The position numbers were made by a program, and so were the translations under genes. Shown here one piece after another: positions 34,267 to 42,005 of a DNA stretch of 64,000 nt (its first letter is position 1; each line of letters opens with the position of its first letter). Under the pieces are notes generated by a model that made no database searches, had not been told where the DNA came from, and saw nothing but the letters and a program-made list of their open reading frames with translations. The DNA is from Caballeronia arvi (GTDB lineage: Bacteria; Pseudomonadota; Gammaproteobacteria; Burkholderiales; Burkholderiaceae): assembly GCF_001544695.2 (NCBI RefSeq), contig NZ_FCOM02000001.1, positions 186,001-250,000 of the forward strand. The letters are read 5' to 3'.

Positions 34267-36807
34267 TCAGACGGTTTCGACGGTGACGGGAATATCGGCG
34301 AGCTTCGACTTGCGTTCTTCCAGCGTGGCGGGACGAATCTGTCCGCGCTCTTCGATGAACGTCACGTTCGCATCGCCTGCATCGCTGTTGACGAAGTGAC
34401 GGAAGCGCTTGCGCGTGTGCGGATCGGTGACGGCTTTCTTCCATTCGTCTTCGTAGGTATCGACGACGAGCTGCATTTCCGATTCGAGCTCGGCGGCAAT
34501 GTCGAGCTTGTCGTTGATGACGACATCTATCAGATAATCGAGGCCGCCTTCGAGGTTGTCGCGCCACACGCTCGTGCGTTGCAGACGATCCGCCGTGCGC
34601 ACGTAGAACATCAGGAAGCGGTCGATGTAACGCACGAGCGTGTCATGATCGAGATCCGACGCAATGAGTTCCGCGTGACGCGGCTTCATGCCGCCGTTGC
34701 CGCATACGTAGAGGTTCCAGCCGTTCTCCGTCGCGATCACGCCGACGTCCTTGCCTTGCGCTTCGGCGCATTCGCGCGTGCAGCCCGACACGCCGAACTT
34801 GATCTTGTGCGGCGTGCGCAGGCCCTTGTAGCGGTTTTCAAGCTCGATCGCGAGGCCGACCGAATCGCCGACACCATAACGGCACCACGTCGAGCCGACG
34901 CACGACTTCACGGTGCGCAGCGCCTTGCCGTAGGCATGACCCGATTCGAAGCCCGCTGCGATCAGCTCTTCCCAGATGAACGGCAATTGCTCGACGCGCG
35001 CGCCGAACATGTCGACACGCTGGCCGCCCGTGATCTTCGTATAGAGCCCGTATTTCTTCGCGACCTGGCCGACCGCGATCAGGCCATCGGGCGTCACTTC
35101 GCCGCCCGGCATGCGCGGCACGACGCTATACGTGCCGTCGCGTTGAATGTTGGCGAGGTAGTAATCGTTCGAATCCTGCAGGCTCGCGTGCTCCTTCTTC
35201 AGCACGAATTCGTTCCAGCACGAAGCGAGAATGTTCGCGACCGCAGGCTTGCAGATATCGCAGCCGCGTCCCTTGCCGTGCTTCGCGAGCAGCGCGCCGA
35301 ACGTGCGGTGCCCTTCCACGCGCGCGATGTGATACAGCTCCTGACGCGAATACGGAAAGTGCTCGCATATGTGATTGTTGACCGCGAGACCCTGACGCTT
35401 CATCTCCGACTTCATCACTTGCGTGACGAGCGGCACGCAGCCGCCGCACGACGCGCCCGCCTTGCACGACGACTTGATCGCACCGATGCTGGTCGCGCCC
35501 GCGCATACCGCCGCGCAGATTTCCGCCTTGCTCACGTTGTTGCACGAGCAGATTTGCGCGGCATCGGGCAAGGCTTCGACGCCGAGTGCGGGCTTCGCTT
35601 TGCCATCGCTCGACGGGAGAATCAGGAACTCGGGCGCTTCGGGCAATTCGATCTTGTTCAACATCATTTGCAGGAGCGTGCCGTATTCCGTCGCATCGCC
35701 GACCATCACGGCGCCGTGCAGGAACTTGCCGCAATCGGATACGACGAGCTTCTTGTAGACCTGCTTGCGCTCGTCGCTGTACTGATACGTGCGGCTGCCC
35801 GGCGTCTTGCCGTGCGCATCGCCAATGCTTGCCACATCGACGCCCATCAGCTTGAGCTTCGTGCTCATGTCCGCGCCCGCGAACGCGGCTTCCTCGCCGA
35901 TGATCTGCTTCGCGACGATGCGCGCCATGTCGTAACCCGGTGCGACCAGACCGAAGAGCTGCCCTTTCCACAGCGCGCATTCGCCGATCGCGAAGATATC
36001 GTGATCGCTCGTGCGGCATGCGTCGTCGATCACGATGCCGCCGCGTGCGCCGATGTCGAGACCCGCCGCGCGGGCGATATCGTCACGCGGACGAATGCCC
36101 GCGGAGAACACGATCATGTCGGTGTCGAGATGCGTGTCATCGGCGAAATTCATGCGATTGACCGCGCCTTCTCCATCGACGATAGCCAGCGTGTTCTTGC
36201 CCGTATGCACCGTCACGCCGAGTTCTTCGATCTTGCCGCGCAGCACGCGTCCGCCGCCTTCATCGACCTGTACGGCCATCAGGCGCGGCGCGAATTCGAC
36301 CACATGCGTTTCGAGCCCCATGTCGCGCAACGCCTTCGCCGCTTCGAGACCGAGCAGGCCGCCGCCGACCACCGTGCCCGTCTTCGCGCGTGCGCCGAAG
36401 GCCTGCATCGCTTCGAGATCCTCGATCGTGCGATACACGAAGCAGCCGTCGCGCTCCTTTCCTTCGAGCGGCGGCACGAACGGATACGAGCCCGTCGCGA
36501 GAATGAGCCTGTCGTACGGAAGCACGTCGCCGTTGGAGGCAGTCACGGTGCGCGCGGCGCGATCGATCGCGACGGCGCGCGCATTCAACTTCAGCACATA
36601 GCCCGACTGCTCGAAAAAGCCTTCCTGCACGAGCGAAAGATCGTCCGCCGACTTGCCCGAGAAGAACTCGGTGAGATGCACGCGATCGTAAGCGGCGCGC
36701 GGTTCTTCGCAGAGCACCGTCACGTCGAGTGCAAGCGCCGCGCTTTCGGCGAGACATTCGAGGAACTTGTGGCCGACCATGCCGTGACCAATGACGACGA
36801 TTTTCAT
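34267..36807 (-). CDS. nirB: Nitrite reductase (NADH) large subunit NirB
   Basis: 846 residues. Domains in order: FAD- and NAD-binding halves (VVIGHGMVGHKFLE; GTVVGGGLLGLEAAKAL), the BFD-like [2Fe-2S] module (CSCNNVSKAEIC ... CGGCVP), then sulfite/nitrite reductase ferredoxin-like and siroheme-[4Fe-4S] domains with the ligand cysteines in SCVGSTWCRYG and VSGCTRECAEAQGKD. It reduces nitrite to ammonium with NADH. The siroheme it needs is made by the methyltransferase encoded divergently at 38732. It lies 12 bases after the transporter gene in the same operon. Confidence 0.95.
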   Translation of the reverse strand: MKIVVIGHGMVGHKFLECLAESAALALDVTVLCEEPRAAYDRVHLTEFFSGKSADDLSLVQEGFFEQSGYVLKLNARAVAIDRAARTVTASNGDVLPYDRLILATGSYPFVPPLEGKERDGCFVYRTIEDLEAMQAFGARAKTGTVVGGGLLGLEAAKALRDMGLETHVVEFAPRLMAVQVDEGGGRVLRGKIEELGVTVHTGKNTLAIVDGEGAVNRMNFADDTHLDTDMIVFSAGIRPRDDIARAAGLDIGARGGIVIDDACRTSDHDIFAIGECALWKGQLFGLVAPGYDMARIVAKQIIGEEAAFAGADMSTKLKLMGVDVASIGDAHGKTPGSRTYQYSDERKQVYKKLVVSDCGKFLHGAVMVGDATEYGTLLQMMLNKIELPEAPEFLILPSSDGKAKPALGVEALPDAAQICSCNNVSKAEICAAVCAGATSIGAIKSSCKAGASCGGCVPLVTQVMKSEMKRQGLAVNNHICEHFPYSRQELYHIARVEGHRTFGALLAKHGKGRGCDICKPAVANILASCWNEFVLKKEHASLQDSNDYYLANIQRDGTYSVVPRMPGGEVTPDGLIAVGQVAKKYGLYTKITGGQRVDMFGARVEQLPFIWEELIAAGFESGHAYGKALRTVKSCVGSTWCRYGVGDSVGLAIELENRYKGLRTPHKIKFGVSGCTRECAEAQGKDVGVIATENGWNLYVCGNGGMKPRHAELIASDLDHDTLVRYIDRFLMFYVRTADRLQRTSVWRDNLEGGLDYLIDVVINDKLDIAAELESEMQLVVDTYEDEWKKAVTDPHTRKRFRHFVNSDAGDANVTFIEERGQIRPATLEERKSKLADIPVTVETV

Positions 36808-36819
36808 GACGGGACCTTC

Positions 36820-38157
36820 CTAGTTTGCGATTGCGTTATTGGCTGCGAGCGCGCTTTCGCGCAGTGCGGCTTCGCGGGCCTTGTGTTCCGGAGAGAAACG
36901 CACCGCGAGCGCGCACAGCGCCGTGCCCGCGACGATCACGCCGAGCATCGAGAGCGTCGCCTGCGCGTTGCCGAGGCCTTTCATCAGGAAGCCCGCCGCG
37001 ACCGCACCGACGTTGCCGCCCGCGCCGATCACGCCCGCCACGCCACCGAGCGCCTTGCGATCGATGAACGGAACCAGCGCGTAGGTCGCGCCGCACGCCA
37101 TGTGAGTGAAAAGACCGAACAGCAGCATCGCGACGATGGCGAGCACGACGCCCGATGCATGCGCGAACGTATAAAGTCCGATGCCTTCGCCCGCGATCAA
37201 CGCGAAGAGCAGCGTCGCGCGAATGTCGAGGCCTTTCTTCGCTGCGGCCTTATCGGAGAGCCAGCCGCCGAGCGCACGAGCGAACAGTGCGAGCAGGCCG
37301 AAGCTGCCCGCCGCCATGCCGGCCTGGCCGAGCGTGAGATTGAAGTGATCGACGTAGTAGATCGCCGCGATGTTGTGGATGAACACTTCCACGCCGAAGC
37401 ACGCGCCATATGTCACGAAGAGCATCCACACGCGATAGTTCGCGCACGCCGTCAGGAAGCTCTGCCAGCCGCCCTTCTTGCCACCATCGATCGCGATGCC
37501 CGCACGGCGCAGCGTCGCGAAATCGCCTTGCGGGCAGTCCTGCGTATAGCGCCAGTAGAAGAAGGCCATGACCGGCATCGCGATGCCCGGCACGATCAGC
37601 GCGACGCGCCACGCCGACGCCTCTCCCGCGCCCAGCGCGATGGCGGCCGCGACGAGCAGCGGGATGATGGCCTGCGCCGCGCCCGCGCCTGCGTTGCCCC
37701 AGCCGGCGGTCGTCGCGTTCGCGGTGCCGACGACGTTCGGCGCGAACATCACCGACGTGTGGTACTGCGTGATGACGAAGCTCGCGCCGATCGCGCCGAT
37801 CGCGAGACGGCACCACAGAAAGCTGTCGTAGCCGGTCGAAAGCGCGGCGCCGAGCACCGGCAGCGAACCCGCGAGCAGCAGCGCGCTATACACCTTGCGC
37901 GGGCCGAAGCGATCGCACATCGGGCCGACGACGAGGCGCACGAGAATCGTCACCGCGACGGCCGCGATGTTGATGTTCGCGACCTGATCGGCCGTGAGAC
38001 CGTATTCGCGCTTGATGAGCGGCATCAGTGGCGCGCACGCGAACCACGCGAAGAAGCACACGAAGAACGCCATCCACGTGAGATGGAAGGCGCGCATCGG
38101 TGCGCCGCGCATGCTGAAGAGATCGATCCGGGTGGCTTTGTCCATCGCTGTGTTCAT
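36820..38157 (-). CDS. Nitrate/nitrite MFS transporter (NarK/NasA-type)
   Basis: 445 residues with 12 membrane helices. The nitrate-signature glycine-rich stretches are seen (WGNAGAGAAQAIIPLL and FIDRKALGGVAGVIGAGGNVGAVAAG). It should take up nitrate, possibly also exchanging nitrite. It is the first gene of the nitrate operon; its ATG lies only 12 bases downstream of the U-tract of the leader terminator, so its expression should depend directly on antitermination. No clear Shine-Dalgarno precedes the ATG; a second ATG four codons later is possible. Confidence 0.93.
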   Translation of the reverse strand: MNTAMDKATRIDLFSMRGAPMRAFHLTWMAFFVCFFAWFACAPLMPLIKREYGLTADQVANINIAAVAVTILVRLVVGPMCDRFGPRKVYSALLLAGSLPVLGAALSTGYDSFLWCRLAIGAIGASFVITQYHTSVMFAPNVVGTANATTAGWGNAGAGAAQAIIPLLVAAAIALGAGEASAWRVALIVPGIAMPVMAFFYWRYTQDCPQGDFATLRRAGIAIDGGKKGGWQSFLTACANYRVWMLFVTYGACFGVEVFIHNIAAIYYVDHFNLTLGQAGMAAGSFGLLALFARALGGWLSDKAAAKKGLDIRATLLFALIAGEGIGLYTFAHASGVVLAIVAMLLFGLFTHMACGATYALVPFIDRKALGGVAGVIGAGGNVGAVAAGFLMKGLGNAQATLSMLGVIVAGTALCALAVRFSPEHKAREAALRESALAANNAIAN

Positions 38158-38169
38158 CGTGTAGCCGCC

Positions 38170-38222
38170 AAAAAGAAAGGCGTCCCGCGCATTCGACCGG
38201 TTGGCCGAATGCGGGGGACGCC
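38170..38222 (-). terminator. Leader terminator of the nitrate operon
   Basis: On the minus strand: 17-base arms GGCGTCCCCCGCATTCG and CGAATGCGCGGGACGCC (one central C-C mismatch), a ten-base loop, then TTTCTTTTT. It ends 12 bases before the first ATG. Its 5' arm (38206-38222) is also used by the P2 hairpin (38209-38240), so the two structures exclude each other. Expected to be bypassed when NasT binds the leader. Confidence 0.9.
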
Positions 38223-38240
38223 GTTGTCCGATGCCCGCAT
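38209..38240 (-). promoter_or_regulatory. ANTAR target hairpin P2 (antiterminator)
   Basis: Minus strand: outer stem ATGCGGG / CCCGCAT, a four-base bulge CATC, inner stem GGAC / GTCC, and the hexaloop AACGGC at 38220-38225. A at loop position 1 and G at position 4 match the conserved loop bases of ANTAR-bound tandem hairpins. Forming it removes most of the terminator's 5' arm. Confidence 0.85.
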
Positions 38241-38271
38241 GGCTGCAACCTGCCGGGCGCTGTATTCAGGA

Positions 38272-38289
38272 CGGATCGCCGTTGATCCG
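38272..38289 (-). promoter_or_regulatory. ANTAR target hairpin P1
   Basis: Minus strand: perfect six-base stem CGGATC / GATCCG closing the hexaloop AACGGC (38278-38283), identical to the loop of P2. It lies at the very start of the predicted transcript and 31 bases before P2. Tandem hairpins of this form are the known binding site of NasT/NasR-type ANTAR proteins. Confidence 0.85.
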
Positions 38290-38303
38290 ATGGCAAGTCA
38301 TAA

Positions 38304-38319
38304 GGCAAGGGCTATGCCA
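38304..38319 (-). promoter_or_regulatory. Sigma-54 promoter of the nitrate operon
   Basis: Minus strand TGGCATAGCCCTTGCC. It matches the -24 TGGCA and -12 TTGC elements with the exact spacing required by sigma-54 (GG and GC ten bases apart). The predicted start is near 38293, four bases before hairpin P1. Confidence 0.85.
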
Positions 38320-38419
38320 TGCGCGGGGTATCGGCGGGAAAGCGTTGCTGCGTAAGGCGCTTCGCGATGCGCGCACTGCAGGTGCACGCGCGATGAGCGT
38401 CATGTTTCGATGCAGCCGG

Positions 38420-38434
38420 GCACAGCGATGGTGC
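38420..38434. promoter_or_regulatory. NtrC-type site 1
   Basis: GCACAGCGATGGTGC, that is GCAC-N7-GTGC as in the NtrC sites of glnA. Its centre is about 134 bases upstream of the predicted sigma-54 start, a normal enhancer distance. Confidence 0.75.
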
Positions 38435-38440
38435 GACGCA

Positions 38441-38455
38441 GCACTGATGCCGTGC
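38441..38455. promoter_or_regulatory. NtrC-type site 2
   Basis: GCACTGATGCCGTGC, a second GCAC-N7-GTGC. Its centre is 21 bases from site 1, two helical turns, so the sites face the same side of the DNA. Confidence 0.75.
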
Positions 38456-38644
38456 GTTTGCATTTGTACGATCCGGTTCACGCGGTCGGAGCGCGTTCGC
38501 GCCGAAACGGTGCCGCGCCTGCGATTCACGCACAAGCACAGTGCGAAACACGTCCGCATCACGCAATGGCCCGCTTATTGCATTGATGAAAGCGCTGCGG
38601 GCAACGGCGGTCGCGGCACGATGAAGGACAGCAGGACGGACAAA

Positions 38645-38678
38645 GGCGTCCCTTCGTGCAGCGGCACGAGCGGACGCC
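38645..38678 (+). promoter_or_regulatory. Stem-loop in the leader of the siroheme/NasT/NasS operon
   Basis: GGCGTCC, one mismatch, TTCGTGC, loop AGCG, GCACGAG, mismatch, GGACGCC: two seven-base helices stacked over a tetraloop (one G-U pair), about 54 bases before the ATG at 38732. No U-tract follows, so it is not an intrinsic terminator. It may stabilise or control the mRNA. Confidence 0.45.
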
Positions 38679-38731
38679 ATTGGCGTTTGCCGCGCCGATG
38701 TTTCACATACGCCATGAATCAGGAAGCAACG

Positions 38732-39490
38732 ATGAGCACCATCAAAGGCAAAGTCACCTTGTTGAGCGCAGGTCCCGGCGATCTGGACCTGCTCACCCTG
38801 CGCGCCGCGAAGGCGCTCGCCGCCGCCGACATCCTGCTCGTCGACGATCTCGCCAACGCGGACATCGTCACGCTTGCGCCGCAAGCGCGCGTGATTCGCG
38901 TCGGCAAGCGAGGCGGCTGCAAATCGACGCCGCAGGCCTTCATCGAGCGCCTCATGCAGCGTTACGCGAAGAAGGGGCTGCATGTGGTGCGCGTGAAGGG
39001 CGGCGACGCGCTGCTCTTCGGACGCGCGGGCGAAGAGATCGCCGCGTTGCGCGACGCGGGTATCGCGGTCGAGATCGTCAACGGCGTGTCGTCGGGATTC
39101 GCGGCGGCGGCGGGCCTCGGCATCTCGCTCACGCATCGCGATCATTGCCAGGGCGTGACTTTCGTCACCGCGCACATGCGGGACCACAGTCAGCCGGACT
39201 GGGCCGCGCTCGCCGCCACGGGCACCACGCTCGCGATCTATATGGGCATGAGCCGCATCGAGAGTCTTACGGCAGCGCTGCTCGATGCCATGCCCGCGAG
39301 CACGCCGGCGGCGGTCGTGCAGAACGCGGGATCGTCGATGGAAAAGCGGCTCGTCACGACGCTCGATCGGCTCGCGCAGGACGCCACCGCCGCCGGTCTC
39401 GGCAGTCCCGCGGTGATTCTCATCGGCGGGGCGATCGGGGAAGCGGCCGAGTTCGCAACGCATGCCAAAGGTTTTGCCCATGCCGCATGA
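38732..39490 (+). CDS. cobA: Uroporphyrinogen-III C-methyltransferase (siroheme synthesis)
   Basis: 252 residues of the SUMT/CobA type: LLSAGPGDLDLLTLRAAKAL at the N-terminus, VRVKGGDALLFGRAGEEI, and the SAM-binding THRDHCQGVTFVTAHM. It makes precorrin-2, the precursor of the siroheme used by NirB. The ATG at 38732 is preferred because AGGAAG lies seven bases before it; an ATG 18 bases upstream lacks a site. It overlaps nasT by 11 bases. Its placement with nasT and nasS, divergent from the nitrate operon, ties cofactor supply to nitrate use. Confidence 0.93.
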   Translation: MSTIKGKVTLLSAGPGDLDLLTLRAAKALAAADILLVDDLANADIVTLAPQARVIRVGKRGGCKSTPQAFIERLMQRYAKKGLHVVRVKGGDALLFGRAGEEIAALRDAGIAVEIVNGVSSGFAAAAGLGISLTHRDHCQGVTFVTAHMRDHSQPDWAALAATGTTLAIYMGMSRIESLTAALLDAMPASTPAAVVQNAGSSMEKRLVTTLDRLAQDATAAGLGSPAVILIGGAIGEAAEFATHAKGFAHAA

Positions 39491-40073
39491 AGCAGCGCGC
39501 AGGCTGCGCGTTCTTCTCGTCACCGATACCGACAAGCCCATCGGCGACTTGCGCGAGCAACTCGCGCGCATGGGCTACGACATGCTCGCCGAAGTCGCCG
39601 CGCCATCGGCTTTGCACGAGGCCGTCGAGAGCCAGAAGCCGGATGTCGTCATCATCGATACCGAATCGCCTTCGCGCGACACGCTCGAACAGCTCGCCGT
39701 GATGAACAAGTCCGCGCCGCGCCCCGTCCTGATGTTCAGCAACGACGCCGATCAGCAGTTCATCCGCGCGGCGGTCGGCGCGGGCGTGACCGCGTATTCC
39801 GTCGAAGGACTTGCTAGCGCGCGGCTCGCGCCGATCATCGAAGTGGCGCTCGCGCGCTTCGCGCATGAAGAACAGTTGCGGCAACGCCTCGCGCAAGTGG
39901 AGAACGAGCTGGAACAGCGCAAGGTCATCGACCGTGCGAAACGGCTGTTGATGGACAAGCGCGGCATGTCCGAGCAAGACGCGTACGCCGCGCTGCGCAA
40001 GCGCGCGATGGATCAGGGCGTGAAGGTCGCGGAAATCGCGCGGCAACTGCTCGCGATGGCCGATCTGCTTTAG
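39480..40073 (+). CDS. nasT: NasT-type ANTAR antiterminator
   Basis: 197 residues from the ATG at 39480 (AAAGG upstream): an N-terminal receiver-like domain (1-125), a coiled-coil linker (EEQLRQRLAQVENELEQRK) and a C-terminal ANTAR RNA-binding domain (about 135-190; VIDRAKRLLMDKRGMSEQDAYAALRKRAMD). D60 is kept, but the conserved receiver lysine is missing (TAYSVEGLASARL), as expected of a domain governed by protein binding and not phosphorylation. NasT binds tandem leader hairpins and prevents termination; NasS holds it inactive without nitrate. The matching hairpins lie 1.2 kb away in the divergent nitrate operon leader. Confidence 0.93.
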   Translation: MPHEAARRLRVLLVTDTDKPIGDLREQLARMGYDMLAEVAAPSALHEAVESQKPDVVIIDTESPSRDTLEQLAVMNKSAPRPVLMFSNDADQQFIRAAVGAGVTAYSVEGLASARLAPIIEVALARFAHEEQLRQRLAQVENELEQRKVIDRAKRLLMDKRGMSEQDAYAALRKRAMDQGVKVAEIARQLLAMADLL

Positions 40074-40087
40074 CTTTATCGACACTT

Positions 40088-41209
40088 ATGAACATCACTT
40101 CTTCCCGACCCGAGCGCACGCATCTGCGGCTCGGCTTCGTCGCACTGTCCGATGCCGCGCCGCTCGCCGTCGCCGCATTGCGCGAGCTCGGCGCGCGTCA
40201 CGGCATCACGATCGAACTGTGTCGACAGCCTTCGTGGGCCGCCGTGCGCGACAAGCTGCTCTCCGGCGAAATCGACGCCGCGCACGCGCTCTATGGGCTG
40301 GTGTACGGCGTGCAACTAGGCATCGGCGGACCGCAGGCGGACATGGCCGTGCTGATGGTCCTCAATCGCAACGGTCAGGCGATCACGCTGTCGCGCCCGC
40401 TCGCCGATGCGATCCGACAAGGCGCGAGCGTGAAAGACGCGCTGTCGTCGCTCGGCCGCAAGCCGGTCATCGCGCAGACGTTTCCGACCGGCACGCACGC
40501 GATGTGGCTGTACTACTGGCTCGCGGCCAACGGCGTGCATCCGTTGCGCGACGTGCAGAGCGTCGTGATTCCGCCGCCGCGCATGGCCGATGCGCTCGTC
40601 GACGGCGCGCTCGACGGCTTCTGCGCGGGCGAACCGTGGCACGCGGTGGCCGAGGCGCGCGGCGCGGGCGCGACGGTCGCGTACACGAGCGAGATCTGGC
40701 CGGATCATCCAGAAAAGGTGCTCGCGTGCCGGCGCGATTTCGCCGCGCTCAATCCGAACACGGCGCGCGCGCTCGTGCGCACGATGCTCGATGCCTGCGC
40801 GTGGCTCGACGTTGGCGCGCATCGCGGGGAAATCGCAGAGGCGCTGGCATCGACGGAACTGCTCGACGTGCCGCGCGCGCTGATCGAGCCGCGTCTCGCC
40901 GCGCCCGATGGCGGCGATGCACGCGCGCTGCCGGTGCGTTTCTTCGATGACGGCGCGGTCAACTATCCACGCGTATCGGACGGGCTGTGGTTCATCGCGC
41001 AATATCGGCGCTGGGGGATGCTCGCCGGCGAACTCGACGATGCCGCCGTCGCGCAAGCCGTCAACCAGACCGCGCTTTATCGCGAGGCGGCGCTGGCGGC
41101 GGGCATCGCGGTGCCGGGCGAGCGGCGTTCAGCAACGTTCTGCGATGGCCGCGTCTGGGATGGCGGCGACACGGCGGCGTATCTTGCGGGATTCGAAATC
41201 AGGGCCTAG
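40088..41209 (+). CDS. nasS: NasS-type nitrate sensor (NrtA/CmpA family)
   Basis: 373 residues of the nitrate/bicarbonate-binding NrtA fold (LRLGFVALSDAAPLAVAALREL, SGEIDAAHALYGLVYGVQLGIGG, QTFPTGTHAMWLYYWLAANG). There is no signal peptide or lipobox, so it is cytoplasmic and not the binding protein of an ABC importer, and no importer genes are near. In known systems NasS binds NasT and lets it go when nitrate is bound. It follows nasT by 14 bases. Confidence 0.92.
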   Translation: MNITSSRPERTHLRLGFVALSDAAPLAVAALRELGARHGITIELCRQPSWAAVRDKLLSGEIDAAHALYGLVYGVQLGIGGPQADMAVLMVLNRNGQAITLSRPLADAIRQGASVKDALSSLGRKPVIAQTFPTGTHAMWLYYWLAANGVHPLRDVQSVVIPPPRMADALVDGALDGFCAGEPWHAVAEARGAGATVAYTSEIWPDHPEKVLACRRDFAALNPNTARALVRTMLDACAWLDVGAHRGEIAEALASTELLDVPRALIEPRLAAPDGGDARALPVRFFDDGAVNYPRVSDGLWFIAQYRRWGMLAGELDDAAVAQAVNQTALYREAALAAGIAVPGERRSATFCDGRVWDGGDTAAYLAGFEIRA

Positions 41210-41224
41210 AAAAGCGCCTACCAT

Positions 41225-41252
41225 TGAATCTCCAGCGCGTCCCGGAGATTCA
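41225..41252 (+). promoter_or_regulatory. Hairpin enclosing the ribosome binding site of the downstream gene
   Basis: Perfect nine-base inverted repeat TGAATCTCC / GGAGATTCA with a ten-base loop. The GGAG in the 3' arm (41244-41247) is the only Shine-Dalgarno for the ATG at 41255, so folding would hide it. No U-tract follows. Confidence 0.6.
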
Positions 41253-41254
41253 CC

Positions 41255-41740
41255 ATGGAACTGCTCGCCATCGCCATCGACAAGCCGGAGGACACCAACT
41301 TCATCCTCGGCCAGTCGCATTTCATCAAGACGGTCGAGGATCTGCACGAGGCGCTGGTCGGCGCCGTGCCGGGCATCCGCTTCGGGCTCGCGTTCTGCGA
41401 GGCGTCGGGCAAGCGGCTCGTGCGCACATCGGGCACGGACGACGCGCTCGTCGAGATGGCCGCGCGCAATGCACAGCAGATCGGCGCGGGGCATAGCTTC
41501 ATCATCGTGCTCGGCGACGGCTTCTTCCCCGTGAACGTGCTCAACACCGTCAAGGCGGTACCGGAGGTCTGCCGCATCTTTTGCGCGACCGCCAATCCGA
41601 CGCAGGTGCTCGTCGCGCAGACGGATCAGGGGCGCGGGATCGTCGGCGTGATCGACGGGCTGCCGCCGCTCGGCGTCGAAACAGCCGAAGACGTGCAATG
41701 GCGCAAGGACCTGCTGCGCAAGATCGGCTACAAAGCCTGA
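41255..41740 (+). CDS. Adenosine-specific kinase-like protein (PF04008 family)
   Basis: 161 residues beginning MELLAIAIDKPEDTNFILGQSHFIKTVEDL. The family (archaeal PAE2307 and relatives) is described as adenosine-specific kinase, but its role in bacteria is not settled. Typical segments are GIRFGLAFCEASGKRLVRTSG, GHSFIIVLGDGFFPVNVLN and VCRIFCATANPTQVLVAQT. It lies 45 bases after nasS on the same strand, with a hairpin over its ribosome binding site between them. Confidence 0.85.
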   Translation: MELLAIAIDKPEDTNFILGQSHFIKTVEDLHEALVGAVPGIRFGLAFCEASGKRLVRTSGTDDALVEMAARNAQQIGAGHSFIIVLGDGFFPVNVLNTVKAVPEVCRIFCATANPTQVLVAQTDQGRGIVGVIDGLPPLGVETAEDVQWRKDLLRKIGYKA

Positions 41741-42005
41741 ACCTTGACTTGAGCGGGCAAATCACGAGAATGACGCCCGCGCGCACCCGTTATGGCGCTT
41801 TTTTCGATTCGGGGCGCGACATCATGGAAAATATCGGGATACGGTATAAACCCCGTTAGCGTTTTCGCGTCTTGCCGCCGCCCGAGCCGCCGCGCGGACG
41901 CGTCAGCAGAATCCCGGCATCACACCCGCCGATACGGCATCGAACACCGGCCACCCGCGCCGCCCGAGGATAGTGTCGTCCTCGCGCGGCCAACAGGAGC
42001 ATCAC

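Noticed and set aside
34396..38355. A 1319-codon open frame antisense to the nirB and transporter genes
   Set aside because: It is Arg/His/Asp-rich with no domain, lies opposite well-identified genes, and is the expected by-product of high GC at third codon positions.
38371..38391. GCGCACTGCAGGTGCACG as a third NtrC site
   Set aside because: The half-sites are five bases apart instead of seven, so the geometry is wrong.
41741..42005. A minus-strand tail ending RPRGGSGGGKTRKR before a stop at about 41856, like the C-terminus of a helicase
   Set aside because: The frame continues antisense through the DUF2760 gene with no helicase motif, so I take the resemblance as chance.
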